Under the pieces are notes generated by a model. The model saw nothing but the letters and a program-made list of their open reading frames with translations. It made no database searches and was not told the DNA's origin. From Drosophila miranda (Eukaryota > Arthropoda > Insecta > Diptera > Drosophilidae), in NCBI RefSeq assembly GCF_003369915.1, contig NC_046675.1:14694001-14758000 (forward strand): DNA of 64,000 nt. Direction: 5' to 3'. Both the position numbers and the translations under genes were made by a program. Positions 47,049 to 60,241 of the stretch are shown in pieces; positions within the stretch are counted from its first letter, which is position 1; each line of letters starts with the position of its first letter.

Positions 47049-48921
47049 CTGGCAATTCAAAATGCGTCTACAAATCCCTCAATGAGCCATGAACAATAAA
47101 GATTCGCTATGCACCTTAAACTTTCAAGTTAAAAAGCTCCGTTGGGCCAGTGTTGAACAGCGCACGCAGTGTTTGGTTTCTTCGGCTGGCTCATCATTGC
47201 AACCCGAAAATGAGCCGAATGACTGTGATCGTTATTTGGAGTGTGTTAACTTGGCTTATTCAAAAATCAAGCGCTGCTCAAGCAACAAGTTTTGCACCTC
47301 GCGCAGATCGTGGATCGTTGGTTGTACGTATTGTACGTTGCTAGTTCGTATCGTATCGTTTCGCTTTGGCAACCAATCCAATCTAGATTTTATTTAAAAC
47401 AACTTGCCAAGGCAATACGAGTGCTATAACACTCGAAACCAGCAAAGAATACCTATGTATCTGTGTGCCATTAAAAGTGCATCAATCCAAAGTGAATGAT
47501 TTGATTGCCATTGATTTAATTCAATCAGTGCTAAGTGTTTGCGGGAATTTCAAATTGCGCTAATTTCGGGTCGAAAAATTAACACAGGCCGCCGCCGAGT
47601 TAACGAAAATAAAGCATATCGAAAACAACTTTTACCTATGGGTCTTTGTTGTTTCTTTATGTTTTTCTGCGTTACGGGTTTCAAAACGCAGAACTACCGC
47701 CCGCCGCCATCCGCCATTCGCTGCCGCCGCGGCCGTGTTGGACGTGCCAACGTTTCGCTGCTGTTGGGGATTGTTAGTGTTTTAGTTTTTGGGGGCGTGG
47801 CTGGCAGTTGGCATGTGCGCCACCGCCGCTGCCGTTGACAGTGACAATACTTTGGGGCAGCAGCAGCAGCCATCCAGCCAGCAAACAAGAGACAGCCAAG
47901 AAAATTATGGAGCGCTGACCAACAAACCAAACCAAACCGATCCAATGCGATGCGGAGTCAAAGCAAGCGAGCGGCGAGTGATAGCAATTGGAAAGTTGTT
48001 GTTATGCTCAAGAGAGCAATGAAGGAGCCAGTCTGATTGCCAGACCACTGTCCGATAATATGTATCTGAACATGTGCTAAATGCGATAAGTTTTGTTCAT
48101 GTTCAAGTCCTATTCCGTCGCTGACAATTCTGGAATACTGCTTAGCCACTATGGTCTTTCCTTTGAATAAGAGGCGGTGTACATTCAGGGTTCTACAATC
48201 TAGAATATGATATGTGTACATATTTTATATTTGCCTCTGTAATTCAGTGATAGTCTCGTTCTATTTGTGTCAAATAAAATAGTGAAATCTCTCATGAGCA
48301 ATCCCTGGCAATGCCTCACCTTATTGATATTACATCTTGGCTCTTCTGCCTACGCATAGGAGCGCGGCTCTTATCGCCGCATCTCATCATCTCGGCCCGC
48401 CTCGTGTCGTCTCGTTCCGTCTCGTTCCGCCTTCCGCCTCCCGCCCCGCCTAGTTCCTCTTCACTTTTACTTCTTGTTCGGCAAACGGAAAGAGAGAGTG
48501 TTTACCCGCTCATTTGCGTGTCTTTTTCGTTGCCGCTTTATATGTGTATTTGTGCTTTTTCTTCGGTTTTTTTTTTCGTTTTGCCTTCGTTTATGCGCAA
48601 GCGCGCGTGCCTACAAAAATAATTGATAATAACAATAAGTTCATTAAATTTAATTAAACCAACTATGCACTTCCGATCCGCAGCACGGGTCGCCAACCCA
48701 ACAACAAACCAACCTCAACAGTAATAATAAAAATAATAATAATAATAAACGTTTATTACGTTTTCCACAAACCAACAGATCACAGTGTGCATATGTGTGT
48801 GTGTGTGCGAGGAAAATCAAAAGAAAATTACACGCTCTACGCAGCCGAAGTACACAAACAAACTAATCATCTCGCTACTGAAAATCGCCAGCAAAATTCC
48901 GGCATTGAAAAAGCTGCAAAG
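47049..48921. other. Intergenic and probable 5' leader of the chitin-binding protein gene
   Basis: No protein-like frame. GC-richer leader-like sequence with CAG/CCG words lies around 47.6-47.9 kb and CT-rich DNA around 48.35-48.5 kb. The right part likely contains the transcription start and leader of the gene beginning at 48922. Confidence 0.4.
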
Positions 48922-51900
48922 ATGAATTTCTTTGTGATTGGCTTTCTGATCATGCAGGCGGCAAGTGAGTAAAGTGCAGTGTGTTTTTTTTTTTGTTTTC
49001 CCCTTGTTTTTCCCCCTGTTCATTTGCTTTTCGTTATTAATTGCTGTTTTTCCGTTGTGGTTTTGGTTTTTCTTTTCGGTGGATGCTTAAATTGCTTTTC
49101 ACGGGTGTCTTTCGAGTGTTGGCTGGGCTTTAATTTGATTCGGTTCAAGCGAATGACTTAAGCGACAAACTCATTTCTTTTTTCGGGCCTCAAGCAAGTT
49201 TGTGTCTTAAGTCTTTAGTCTTTGGTTAGCCGCTTATGGCTTGTGTGGCATGTGTGGCACATGGCTGTATGCCGTAATCATAGATCACAGTAGATCCCAA
49301 CGAATGCTGTGGAACAGGTTGTTGGCCGCATTTTTAATTGGGAAGAGACATTCCCCCCCATTCAAAAACTCCCAAAGCTATGCCCACAAAGAGGCAACGA
49401 GATATTTGATAGATTGTCCAAAGTTTTGCCTCTGTTTTTACATGCATATAAATAAAGGCGTCTTTGTTGCAGTTTATTGGCGCCTCTTTTTACACGGATT
49501 CGGATTCGGCTTCGGTTTTTGCTTCAGTTTTTGGTATTTGGTTTTTTTTGGCTTCTGTGCGCCTCAATGCAAAACCTTGCAAATGAGACGCCGTATGAAA
49601 CCGGATTGGTTTTTTGTTAGTCATTGGGTATTCTTGACCTGAAGTTGCGAAGTAATTTCTGTGCCACTCATTAAGAACACAGCCCAATCGCTCTCCCAGT
49701 CTGCTCCCCTGGTGGCCTCCAATGCAAATGGCTGCTGTTGGCCCATTAATCAATTTGCTAAAAATCTATTAAACATAAATAATGCTCGCCTAACCTTCGC
49801 TTCCGTCTGGGATTCGATGAACGATATACGATGGACATGGGGCTGGTGTTTTTGGCCTGTCAGAATATCGGTCAAGTTCAGATATCACATCTCGGACCAA
49901 CTAGAGCTGCAGCCACCGACCGCTTAAAGGTGTTCCGTGCACACACATGGCATGGTTTTTGGTGTTAATTTCGGCAATTTTCATTGCCTAATTTGCATAA
50001 ACTTGATGTTTTGCTGACCTTTTGCCTGCCAAAGAAGTGAACCGCAGAGCCAGGGACAGGAACTGAAGCTGTGACGACTCTCCCAGCTAAAAATACGTAT
50101 TGATTCGACAGTGCCCTGCCCAAATCGGGCTTGATGGCTTCATAAAAGCCAGCTAGCGGGCAATCGCTAGCCATGATTCATCAATACCCCATATACCAAA
50201 TACCCCGTACAATAACAGCCATTGAGCTCCCTCGGAAAGAGATGTTTCTCTTTTGTGTCTCGGTTTCTGTCTCACATTTTTGTTGGTCAATGACGCAGCA
50301 TTTTGAAAGCATCTTCAGAGCGTCTTCTGTTTCTGCATATATATTTTTATATAACCCAAATATTTGTGGAGGCGCAGAGGCATGGCATAGGGCAATGCTT
50401 TTACGCAATACTTCTGGGATGCGGAATGTCCCTGCCTTCGTGTGTCAGGCAAATACGAAATACGACTATTGCAAATGCTTTTGCACTTGCCACAGCAATT
50501 AGCCAACTGTTTTTATTTGTTTTTTTCGGCACTGCGAGCACCTGTGGAGCCCAGTCGCAGGTCCAGGTCCAGGTCCAAAGATACTCAACAAAAAAGAAAG
50601 AAATTGCATTGTCATATGATTGCATGGGTCAATAAGTAAAAGGCTCCTCTCGAAGGCGTTGCCTGCCATCGGCAGAAAGTGAAAGGCAGAGAGCCATGCA
50701 GGCATGCATCCGAGGAGGAACCAACCACTCAACCGCTTCCGGCTGGTATTACCACAGAAGAGAGGCTGAGAGATGCTGTGGCTATCCTTTCCTTTCCCTT
50801 TTCGCACAGTTGCCATCTGCTCTGCTGAGGCTACGTTTTGTCTGCAATTAGGAATAAATTAAATCATTATTAACACTTCTATTGTTACATCTTCACATGT
50901 GTGTCTTTTGGCCTACACTTTGGAGCACGCAACGCTGTACGCTCACGTAAGACCTTCGGGGGCTGAGGCTCCCTTCGAGATGCCTGCACTGATGCACACC
51001 TTTTGGCTGTTATTGTTTTAGCCCACACGTCAGAGTGTGTGTGTGTGTGGCTCTCAAATTGCAATTTAATTCGATGTCTCGAAGTGGCTTTTGTCAAAAG
51101 TTTTGTCAGCTGAAGCCGCATTTTGTGTGCTGTCCGCTGTCCTCTGTCCGGCGTGTCTATCGCTCACTGTCAAGACCATCGTTCAATTAACATAATTAAC
51201 TGACAAGGGGAATTACGGTGCGCCCCTTCGCTCTCTTAAGGCTGAGACACTTGTTGGGTCCACACAGCCGTACAATCGAATACAATCTCCCCTGAAGCTG
51301 GTGGTGCGATGATAATGGTTTCATTTGGATTACCCTACCGTACGCCTTACGACTATTAAATGATCCAAAGCAAGGTCAGGTTCAGGCCTCAAAATAACAT
51401 TAAAATTCTATTTAAAAGTTATAGGTAGTTCTTTTGCGATGAGAGCCCAAAGCCAGTCAATGCCTTGGAAATGGAAAGTTTCAAGAAAAGGGAAAGGCAC
51501 GTGTAGGCACGTCTCCTTCATCCTCTCCGCTTAAGTCACAATCTCAGCAAAAAAAACATTGACCGTAAAACGTTTTACCAATGGAACAATGGAATGTTAA
51601 CGTCTCTTCTTTAATAAAAAAAAATAAATAAAAAATAATAAAAAAAGGGAAACGAAACCCACTTGAAAGGTTTGCTCTGGGTTAAGGTTTGGCCGGCAAT
51701 GAATGGATGGAATATTCGGCCTCCTAGGCGGCAGCAGCAGCAGCAGATCTATGCGTAGATCTGTGATAATTTATACACGATATTTGCATTTGTTCATCAA
51801 ATTGAATTAACGCTGAATGCCGCCTCAGATACAGAAACAGAGACAGACACACGCGAGTCGGAGACCGCGTCAGAGCCAGTTTCAGTTTCTGTTTCTGTTT

Positions 51901-54900
51901 CAGCCTCCGACTCTGGGCGAGCAATTAATATCAATGTTTTGTGACCCACTTTCCGGCTCTGCGAGAGGGAGGTGCTAACTAGACGCCATCCAGGGAGCAG
52001 GAGGAGTCGTCTCTTGGTGAAAAGTAACTAAATATTTGATGGAGAGCAGTGGTCAATGGTTGATATACCGGCTGTGGCTGTGGCTGTTGCTCTGGCTGTT
52101 GCTGGGGCTGGGGCTGGACTGCATATTTATGCCTCATTATTTGTTTAGTTTAAATTTCTATTTGTCTACTTGGACAACCGATGGCTATGGCCACCAGCAG
52201 TCATAAACTACACAAAATTTCATACACACAACATTTGGCTCGGACGGATCCATTCAACAGAAGATGACGACGAGTGAAAGCGGTCGGCAGTCGGTAGATG
52301 CCTCCTCTGACTAACTGCAAAATGCGGCAGACTGTGCGTCTGTATCCCGGCTGCAGAAACATATACATATGTATATAATTAAACAAATTTCTATATTACT
52401 TTTTCCTGGGGCCAAGTGCATGAGTTTCCCTTTACCATTTAGCTGTACATTTGTGGGCATAAAATAATTAAAATAGCTACTCGCATCGCCCACCATGTCG
52501 TATGCTTATACGTATGCGCAATGCAAATTGATTGATGATTGGAGTAAAAGTATCAATTATGATACATTTGGCATGAATTTTCAATTGCGGTTGCCAGAGA
52601 GAGAGAGATCGCATCGTAATTATGATGATGAGGAAGTGACCACACACCACACACCACAGACTGTATCTGTATGTACATGTCTGAGAGGTGGTAACACTTT
52701 GATCTCCTAGGCGAATGATTACCTTGTCCATGCGCCTGGCACCCCATTAAGATTTTCCTTGAACCCAAAGCCACAGCTACAGCCACAGCTACAGCCACAG
52801 CTGTAGCTATAGCTATAGCAATAGGCACCCAGCGATTGCCACAATTGGCCGGCGCACTTAATGGAGCGGCCATTATCCATTAGTCTTAGAATCGGTTTCA
52901 GACTTTCAACGGTTCAAACTCCATCCCCATAACCATAACGAGCATACATTTCGAGTGCCTCCATCTTTATGCATATGGATGAAGCGACACACAATCAAAG
53001 TCCATAAATTGGGGTCCACATTTTGAAAGAACTGAACACATTTGAAACACGTATTACATGTCCCACTTGACATGCTAACAATTTAATTTGAACCCCAACG
53101 ACGGAGACGCGAACGGAGCTCGAATTGAGGTTGCTTCTTCCATGTGTGTGTGTTCGGGTCACCAAAGTGCTTTGGTTAACCCCCAGGTAAGTGCTTTTGT
53201 AACTGGTGTATTAGTGCTCTTGCCATAAGGAAGTATTACCAATCTAAGTCGATTGTTTTAAGCGTAGTTATTGCCGTCTTGTGGCATAACAATGGCTTCA
53301 GTCACGGCATTCATCGTTAATCGATTATGCCAAAGGTATAGTCAAAAGATTACATTTCAGAATGCCAATGAAGATGAAGATGACTCTTCTCTGGGTTTAC
53401 TGCCTTGCGGTTCGTTTGGGTTCGGATTGGGTCATCATTTGGATTTGGGTCATTCTGTGGTCACACCTTCTTTGTGTGGCAGATGGCAGATACTCATCGT
53501 ACGCATCGTATGCCTTGGCTTCTTCTACCATCTCAGATATGTAAGAAATAAACAGCTTTAGCGGTCTGTTTGCTGTTTCCCCAAACCCTAACCCATCCAT
53601 CAAAACATCAGCCACGCCATTTGATTCGATGCGGGATAAATCAGAGAGACTTTGAGCTGATTTTCATTTGGCATAAAATTTAAAATTCATTTATGCCAAG
53701 CCTTTTGCACACATACGGGACAGGGGGGTCTGGGTCTGGTCTGAATGGTGAATCCACCTTATATTTAATACAAGGCAAGAAATCATCAACACCATAGTTC
53801 CACTGAGGCCCGCTGGTTCGCGCTGTAAGTTTCCCATAAGCGAGCGGATACATTTTTAAAGAGCGGATACATTCACAGTGTTTTGAAGTGTGTTTGTGTC
53901 CATGGACAGCAGGGAAAAATGTTCTAGTATATATTCTTAGGGGTTCTTGACTTTTTGGACCAAATCAAAGTCTTTTACTCCTGTCCAACCGCATGGGTTA
54001 AACACTTCATAAGGAATGGTCTCTATTCGTAACACTCTAAGCCAGTGGTCTCGTTATTTCTATGATGAGACTTACAAAGACTTACATAAATACATATAGT
54101 ATATTGAGCAACATCCTCCAGGAGCTTATTGCACAACCTTGCATATGGTCAAGTTCATGATGTTGCTGATCGTGCATATTTCTCTCACCGTTTCGCTGCA
54201 TGGACACTGTTCGCAACATTGTCACCGCTGGGTTGGTGGCGATCTGAAGTTTAGCAACTTATAAATATACTGCCGAAGGAAATGTGGTCTTTTCTATTAT
54301 ATTATTTGTTATATAATTCTTTTTGGTTGCGGATTGTATGCTACATAGAGAAAAAACAACACAGAAACGTATCCTATCCATCCTATCCCAAAAGAAAGAA
54401 AACACCCACACCCGAAAAACACTATAATCCCCTTGTGCTCTCTCTCTCTCCATCTTTCATTGTACTAAACCCCAAACTAACATTTACTTCTTATGTATTA
54501 TATGAACGAGAACTATCTCCTATTCTGTGTTTGCTTTTTTTTCTATTTTTTATTTATAGGATTGGCTTGCGGGACGTGCGTTTTAGCGTCCGATTTTGGT
54601 TTCATACTCGATTGTAACTTCAAAAAGTCTGGACTGTTTCGTGTACGAAATTTGGGTGGCCTAAAGGCCCATTTCGGTTTAGGTAAATCTCTACTCTATC
54701 AAACCCATCCCTAACCCTAGAATACCCTGTATATATCTATACGTATATCCCTAACCAGCCATATAGAAGGTGTACGTACTGTTCTCTCAGGGGTTAACGT
54801 TTCAAGTGCAACTAATTGGTCAAGTAATCGATGGTGGGGTCCAAACGAGACGCGAACAGCGATTAAGTAAGTCATTAATGCATTAATGCCAATGTCAGTG

Positions 54901-57313
54901 GCAACAGCAGTAGCAGTATTAGCAGTAGCGGCGGCGGCAGCCTCAAACATATGGCCAAAGTGGAGCATGTGATGGTGGAGAGGAGACCGAGACGAAGACC
55001 AAGACCAAGACCGAGACCGATAACAAGAGTGAACTGTAGTTCACACAGGCAGAGGCGTGGGTAGAGGAGGGGCAGCTATTGTGGCTATGGATCTCCATAC
55101 TTTTCCGCAACCGAAGCTCGGGCCAGAGAATGAAAAAAAAAAAATAATTAAAACGTGTCGACAGTTGCTCCAAAAGATACCCCAATATATCCCCATCTTT
55201 TCCAAACCCAAATCTACCGCTAGGTGCACTGTATTTTTGAATAAATTACTAAAGTCGTAGGATCCCCCTCTCTCATAGATCACCCCCCTCTATGCACGCC
55301 CCTATATGATCGGATCAAAGCCCACTACTTAGGCTCTTTGTACATAAAACCCGTGTAGATTTAAGATTTAGATACAAAGCCCTTGTCGGCTCGAAGAGAA
55401 AAACAAAGGCCATTAATTAACACATTATTGCCCAACCCCCAATCCCAAATCGCCAACACGATTGCTGTGATTGATGGGGGACTGGCTCCGTCACGGACAC
55501 CGCCCTAACCCTTTAATGGTTTTTTTCAGGCTTCAGTCTCGGCGATGAGCTGGGCTTCCCGGAGTCGCTGGGGAACCTGGAGGGCGAGCGTCGGCGTGCC
55601 ATCAGCTACAAGAATGGAGCACCGCCTGAGAGTGTGGGAGTGCTGTCGGGGGCACAGCAACAGGTGAGGAGTGGAATAGATGGAACCTTGAAGGTCTCCA
55701 ATCCCTGCTGATGATCCCTTCTGTCGTCCTTAGGCCAATCCAAGCGCACAGCACTCGCTGCCAGATAAACGCATCAGTTCACGCTCCACCGGACCCGTGC
55801 CCTACAATCTGCAGCTGCAGCAGCTCCAACAGAGCGCCCTCCAAGCGGCCAAGGCCCAGCAGCAGCAACAGCAGCAGCAGCAGAAGATGAAGCAACTGCA
55901 ACAGCAATTGCTGCTGCATCAGCAGCAGCAGCAACAGCAACAGCAGGCGCAGCTCATGACCGAAGCCCGTCCGCTGCCGCTGGGCGTGCCCGCCTTCCGG
56001 CCGATACCACAGAAGCAGCAGCAACAGCAACAGCAGCAGGCCTTGAACCCGGCTCCGACAACAGCAGAACGCCGCGTGGCTGTGGACTCTACGGAGCCGC
56101 GAGTCAGTGTCAACAATAAGCTGATCCTTGCCGTGGATAAGCCGGTGAGTGTAGAGTCCTTCCCCTCTAAGTGCTCCACTAATCAGTAGAACATTTTGCG
56201 GATCAGCATTCGAATCGCACCTTCCATGCGGACAATCCAGTGGTCTCCCAGCCCGTGGCAGTGCCCGTCTTCCAGGCCATGCCCGAGTCCATTGCCCGCA
56301 TAGCGAATGCGGCCAAGGAGCAACGCCAGGCGCCGCCCAGCTATCCCAATTATCTGCAGTTCGAGGAGCCCAAATTCGACCTCAAGGATGTGACTGTAGA
56401 GGAGCTGGCCGCGGCGGCCAATGTCACGGTGGAGACCATCAAGCATGCCATATATGTGCGGGAGCAGCAGCTCAAGGCGGAGCACAGGGCACAGTTGGCG
56501 GCCAAACTGCGAGAGGAGTTCATGCGCACCTCCACCGTGAGGACCACCACAACGACGACAACGACAACGAGTACTCCACGACCAAATAAGTCGATGGCAG
56601 AGCACAAGGTGTCAAAGGTGGGGGCATGAAGAGTATATCCTAGTAGTTATATTCCATTGATATATCTCTCTGTATTTGCAGGTCATGAATGCACCCAAGG
56701 AATATTATCCTGTGGGCTACGACAAGAACTTCGATGACAATTTCAAGTCCAAGGTGGATCTGCCGCCCACGAGCTTCTCCTGCGCCAAGCAGAAGCACTT
56801 TCCGGGCCTCTATGCAGACACCGATCTGGGCTGCATGGTAAGGCTATCTTTCAGCTGAAGATCTCTGAATCGGCTCTGAATCGAACCACTTTATTGCAGG
56901 TCTTTCATGTGTGCGCCCTCACCGATGATGGCTTGGTGCGCAAGTCCTTCCTCTGTCCGGAGAACACGCTCTTCGACCAGACCATCCTCAAGTGCAACTG
57001 GTGGTTCTATGTGGACTGCAGCTCCAGCGCCAGCATCTACGACTCGAACATACCCATCTCGAAGAGCTACCAGCTGATGAAGTCCCTCACGTACTTCTCC
57101 AAGTTCAACAATCAGCGGAGCAAGGAGCAGGAGGGCGACAAGGACGAGAATGCCCTGGATATAGACTCATTGCGGGAGTCCATGGAGGGTGTATCCCGCA
57201 GACAGGAGCAGGCCAAAAAGGCAGAGCTTGAGCGGCAGCGGGAGCAGCAGCTGCCGAAGGCAGACCACGAGCATGTGGTGCCCGAGGAGGGGGAGCAGCA
57301 GCTGTCCAACTAG
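48922..57313 (+). CDS. Secreted protein with one C-terminal chitin-binding (CBM14) domain, Cpap1-type
   Basis: Probable extracellular cuticle or tracheal matrix protein. Seven coding exons: 48922-48964, 54560-54682, 55530-55663, 55734-56144, 56207-56617, 56682-56837 and 56900-57313; phases all match; 563 residues. Exon 1 is a 14-codon signal peptide start (MNFFVIGFLIMQAA). The next two exons encode a short region with CGTC and Phe/Gly/Leu motifs (GGLKAHFGLGFSLGDELGFPE). Exon 4 is Gln-rich through CAG/CAA runs (55858-56040). Exon 5 has a conserved-looking helical segment (QFEEPKFDLKDVTVEELAAA) and a run of nine Thr. Exons 6-7 hold six cysteines (about 408-466: SFSCAKQKHFPGLYADTDLG ... FLCPENTLFDQ ... 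CNWWFYVDC), the CBM14/peritrophin-A pattern. The tail is Glu/Gln-rich. The 5.6 kb first intron is unusual here and probably regulatory. AATAAA at 57642. A single CBM14 fits the Cpap1 class; I do not know the specific gene name. Confidence 0.85.
48965..54559 (+). other. 5.6 kb first intron of the chitin-binding protein gene
   Basis: Non-coding as far as I can see. It contains a perfect 8+8 bp inverted repeat at 51744-51763, a GGCTGT/GGCTGG tract near 52072-52118, an AGCCACAGCTAC tract at about 52768-52815, and pyrimidine-rich sequence before the 54560 acceptor. None of the blocks of the dispersed repeat family was noticed in it, unlike the intergenic spaces. Confidence 0.5.
52768..52815. repeat. 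AGCCACAGCTAC minisatellite
   Basis: About three units of a 12-base repeat, decaying into AGCTATAGCTATAGC. It is intronic and accounts for the alternating Val/Ala open frame on the minus strand. Confidence 0.8.
55855..56040 (+). repeat. Interrupted CAG/CAA (poly-Gln) repeat inside the CBM14 gene
   Basis: Three runs of CAG/CAA codons (about 55858-55883, 55918-55947 and 56010-56038) encoding Gln tracts of roughly 8-9 residues each, separated by other codons. CAA interruptions are frequent. Probably length-variable between individuals. Confidence 0.85.
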
Positions 57314-57641
57314 AAATAAGAGTCTCTCCACCCTAATGCTATCTGAGATCTAGGTTAAGAGTTAACGATCGAGCGTCATAGTCAAATCTCTCTATCTCTC
57401 TCGCTTAAGCCAATGGTTTTCTGTTTAGTCTGTCCAACATTTCCTACAGGAGGAGATCCTGTTCAGTCCCTCCTTAGACATAGTCCCCTGAAGTCCTCCC
57501 TCTTCCTAGCCCCGTAAGTCGATAATCTCTAGTTTTATTCATATTACTATTTATTTATTGTATGTATTTACCCAGCAATTACAACACAAAAACTCCGTTT
57601 GTTTCAATTTATAAATGTTCATTCTGACTTTTCTGTGGTTT

Positions 57642-57647
57642 AATAAA
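57642..57647 (+). terminator. Polyadenylation signal AATAAA of the chitin-binding protein gene
   Basis: Canonical hexamer 329 bp after the stop codon of the + gene and about 125 bp before the stop of the convergent RpA-70. Confidence 0.5.
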
Positions 57648-57771
57648 TGGGGGAGATGCTCCTGCATCCTGCATCCCGCAGCTTAATTGCCAATTGAAAG
57701 ATATATAACTTCAATGCAAACTACGAATCTTAAATAATTTAAACAATAGTATTTTACGAGAGTGGAAAGAT

Positions 57772-59768
57772 TCAGTTGGAGCTGCTGCCAATGCCAGTCA
57801 ACTCCTTCAGCTCCTTGAGCAGATGCCGATTGTACTCCTTGTGGTTAAGGGGCCCCACGGACTGGACGGTGAGCTTGTTGCGGGTCATGTCGCCGTACAC
57901 CTCGTTCTTGCAGCGCAGCTTGAAGATGTGCGAAGTGAAGTTAAGGGCTGAAAAAATTTCCTCAGCCTTGGTTGGATCATTCTCGAGGGCCTCGCCAATC
58001 TCCTGGGAGGTGTGCTTGAGCAGCTGCTCGCCGGTTTCGTTGAAGCAGGTGACCCAACGATTGGAGGTCCAGTCACCCACGCTCATCTGTTGATACAGAA
58101 ATCATAATTTGGATAATTTTAAGGACACTTCTTCTAGATACTCACATTGACAAGCAGACGATATTTAAAGTTGGGATACAGTGCATTGCAACGCTCGCAG
58201 CGATACTGATCGTTGCCCTCGTCAACAACCTTTTTGTTGCAGTCCGCCTGGGGGCAGGCGCGGTAGAAGGCATTCTCCTGCTTAACGATATGCACCACTG
58301 CCTTGCACTGGAAGTAGTCGGGCTTGTCGCCAGAGCCAAGGTTGCGTGCCCGCGCATCCTTTAGGGTCATCCAATCAGTGGAGAAGCTGCCGCCGCCTGT
58401 GCGGGCCGACACCATGTTGGCAACGTTGTCACCGCCACCATTATCGAACCATCCGCGCAGTTTGTGGGCCTCTGGAATGTCCGGATTTATCTTCATGATG
58501 GAGCCCCCGCCAAGACTCAGACTCTTGCCGCCATTAAACTCATTGATGCGTGTGCCTTTCACCAGGATAACAGGCTGAACGTGGCCATCAAAGTTGACGG
58601 CATCATCGCCCCACAGGGTCAGACTGATGGCCGAATTGCTCATGTCCACCAGGGTGAGGTCTCGCTTCTTGAACTCCTTGTTGGTGGTGCGCGAGGTGAA
58701 GGCCTGCAGTTCACCGACCTCTTTGCAGATACCAATTGTGTCGACAGCCGCCTTGTTCTCCATGCCAGACACCTCGGAAATGGGTACCAAATTGTATTTA
58801 ATATCGGGAATGGCACCATCGTCCGCATCTTCGCAGAGCTGGACGGCAGTTTCGCCCGTAAAGGTCATCTCGTAGGCATTGTTCAGCTGCGAGAACTGCT
58901 TGTTGGCCGGCTTCAGTTGGCACTTGGAGAAGAAGTAAACGCTATCGACTTGAATCATATCAAAGTATTTGTCGCATTGCTCCTTGAAGGCTGTGGCACG
59001 AATTTCACCCGATTCATCCATCAAATCCATGCTAAACAACTTTCCCTCTCCCCGGGGGTTGCTCCAGGTGCGTATGCCTGTTTTTGAGGTGACGCGCGCC
59101 TTGATCACCCACTTGTTCTGGTAGGGACTTAGGCTGGAGATGGGATGGGTCATTCCCGCGCCAATCGAGGCATTCAATGTAATGTTATTATTGTTGTTGT
59201 TGTTGCTCTGAGTCGCTTCCTTTTTGGGGACCACAGGAGGTGCCGCTTTGGCGACCTTGTCCTGTTTGGCGGCATTTTCATATGTGACGGGCTCGCCAAT
59301 TTTCTCCTTCACCTCGGCGCCGGCATTGAGCACTGTTAATTCTGATATAATAAGGACGCGTCTGAAACGTTAATTTAGTTTAAGTAAAACTTTAGATTAG
59401 TTGTAATGACTTCCACTTACTTGCCAGCTCCGTCTTTGCCCACCATCGAGGTGACGTACTTGTCCAGCTGCACAATCGTGAACTCGTCCAGCTGTCCCTT
59501 GTGCTGCATCTCGTTCAGCTGGCTGGCCAGCATGGCATAGCTATTGAAGTATTTCCCATCGGAAATCAAGATGCGATAGCGCTCCGCGTCCGCATTGCTG
59601 TTGATTTTCTTGATGGCCAGGATCTGAAGCACCGGCTTCACGACATCGTCGCCATTCATAATGCGCTGTTCCAGACAAATCAAATGATTGCGTTGAAACA
59701 TGAAGTCTACAACTGAAGGCAGGTGTACTCACAGCAATAACTCCCGAGGACAAAGATGCAAAGCCCAT
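57772..59768 (-). CDS. RpA-70: Replication protein A 70 kDa subunit
   Basis: Largest subunit of the RPA single-stranded DNA-binding heterotrimer, needed in replication, repair, recombination and checkpoint signalling in the nucleus. Four exons (59733-59768, 59421-59665, 58146-59361, 57772-58086) give 603 residues. Order: N-terminal OB fold (DBD-F; MGFASLSSGVIARIMNGDD ... GAGKRVLIISELTVL), an Asn/Gln-containing linker, DBD-A (ISSLSPYQNKWVIKARVTSK ... TRTWSNP-like), DBD-B (TIGICKEVGELQAFTSRTTN), and DBD-C with its four-cysteine zinc ribbon (ACPQADCNKKV ... YRCERCN). Exon 1 has only 12 codons. The acceptor at 59665 (GGAACAG|CGC) is chosen because it joins GVIA directly to RIMNGDD as in the family. 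Divergent from Mcm2, sharing a 473 bp region with E2F-type sites. Confidence 0.97.
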
Positions 59769-59949
59769 TTTGAATTGTTTATAATAATTTGGCAATAATT
59801 TCACAACAAAATCTGCACATTCGTCGAGGGCTGGACACTGAATGAAGCCACAAGAGGCGGGAAGAGCTGGGAGCGATTCTTAAGTCGTAGGTTTTTGGTG
59901 ACAGTTTGAACTAGTTCCATTGCGTTTCAGGGCTGTAGTGCACTTTATG

Positions 59950-59960
59950 TTTGGCGCCAA
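59950..59960. promoter_or_regulatory. E2F-type site TTTGGCGCCAA
   Basis: Near-palindromic match to TTTSSCGC, 182 bp upstream of the RpA-70 start and 282 bp upstream of the Mcm2 start. Drosophila E2F1/DP binds such sites in S-phase gene promoters. Function is inferred. Confidence 0.6.
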
Positions 59961-60133
59961 GCTAATAATATAATTTAATTAGGAATATTATTATATTGGC
60001 ATAGCAAAAGTGTATAAATAATTCGAAAATATCGCAAAAACATCCGTTTAGTAAGAAAACTTTAGCATCTTCATAATAATTTAAAATTTTTTGCAATTAT
60101 TAACACTGTTAATTCTTCTGTTGTGTAGCACTC

Positions 60134-60141
60134 TTTCCCGC
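60134..60141 (+). promoter_or_regulatory. E2F-type site TTTCCCGC
   Basis: Exact textbook E2F site (TTTCCCGC) 101 bp upstream of the Mcm2 ATG, in the shared RpA-70/Mcm2 promoter region. Confidence 0.65.
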
Positions 60142-60241
60142 GCATTTTCGCACGCGTCACAACAAAACAAATCGCAATCGGCAGCGGCTGAACGATTCAA
60201 AACATATTTAAGACTTTTCGCAGACCGCATAAATATTGGAA

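Noticed and set aside
47539-47838. 99-codon plus-strand frame with a hydrophobic stretch
   Set aside because: No family resemblance, no splice or promoter support, and located in the probable leader of the chitin-binding protein gene.
53271-53561. 96-codon plus-strand frame within the long intron
   Set aside because: No similarity and no sign of exon signals; reads as random AT/GC-mixed intron.
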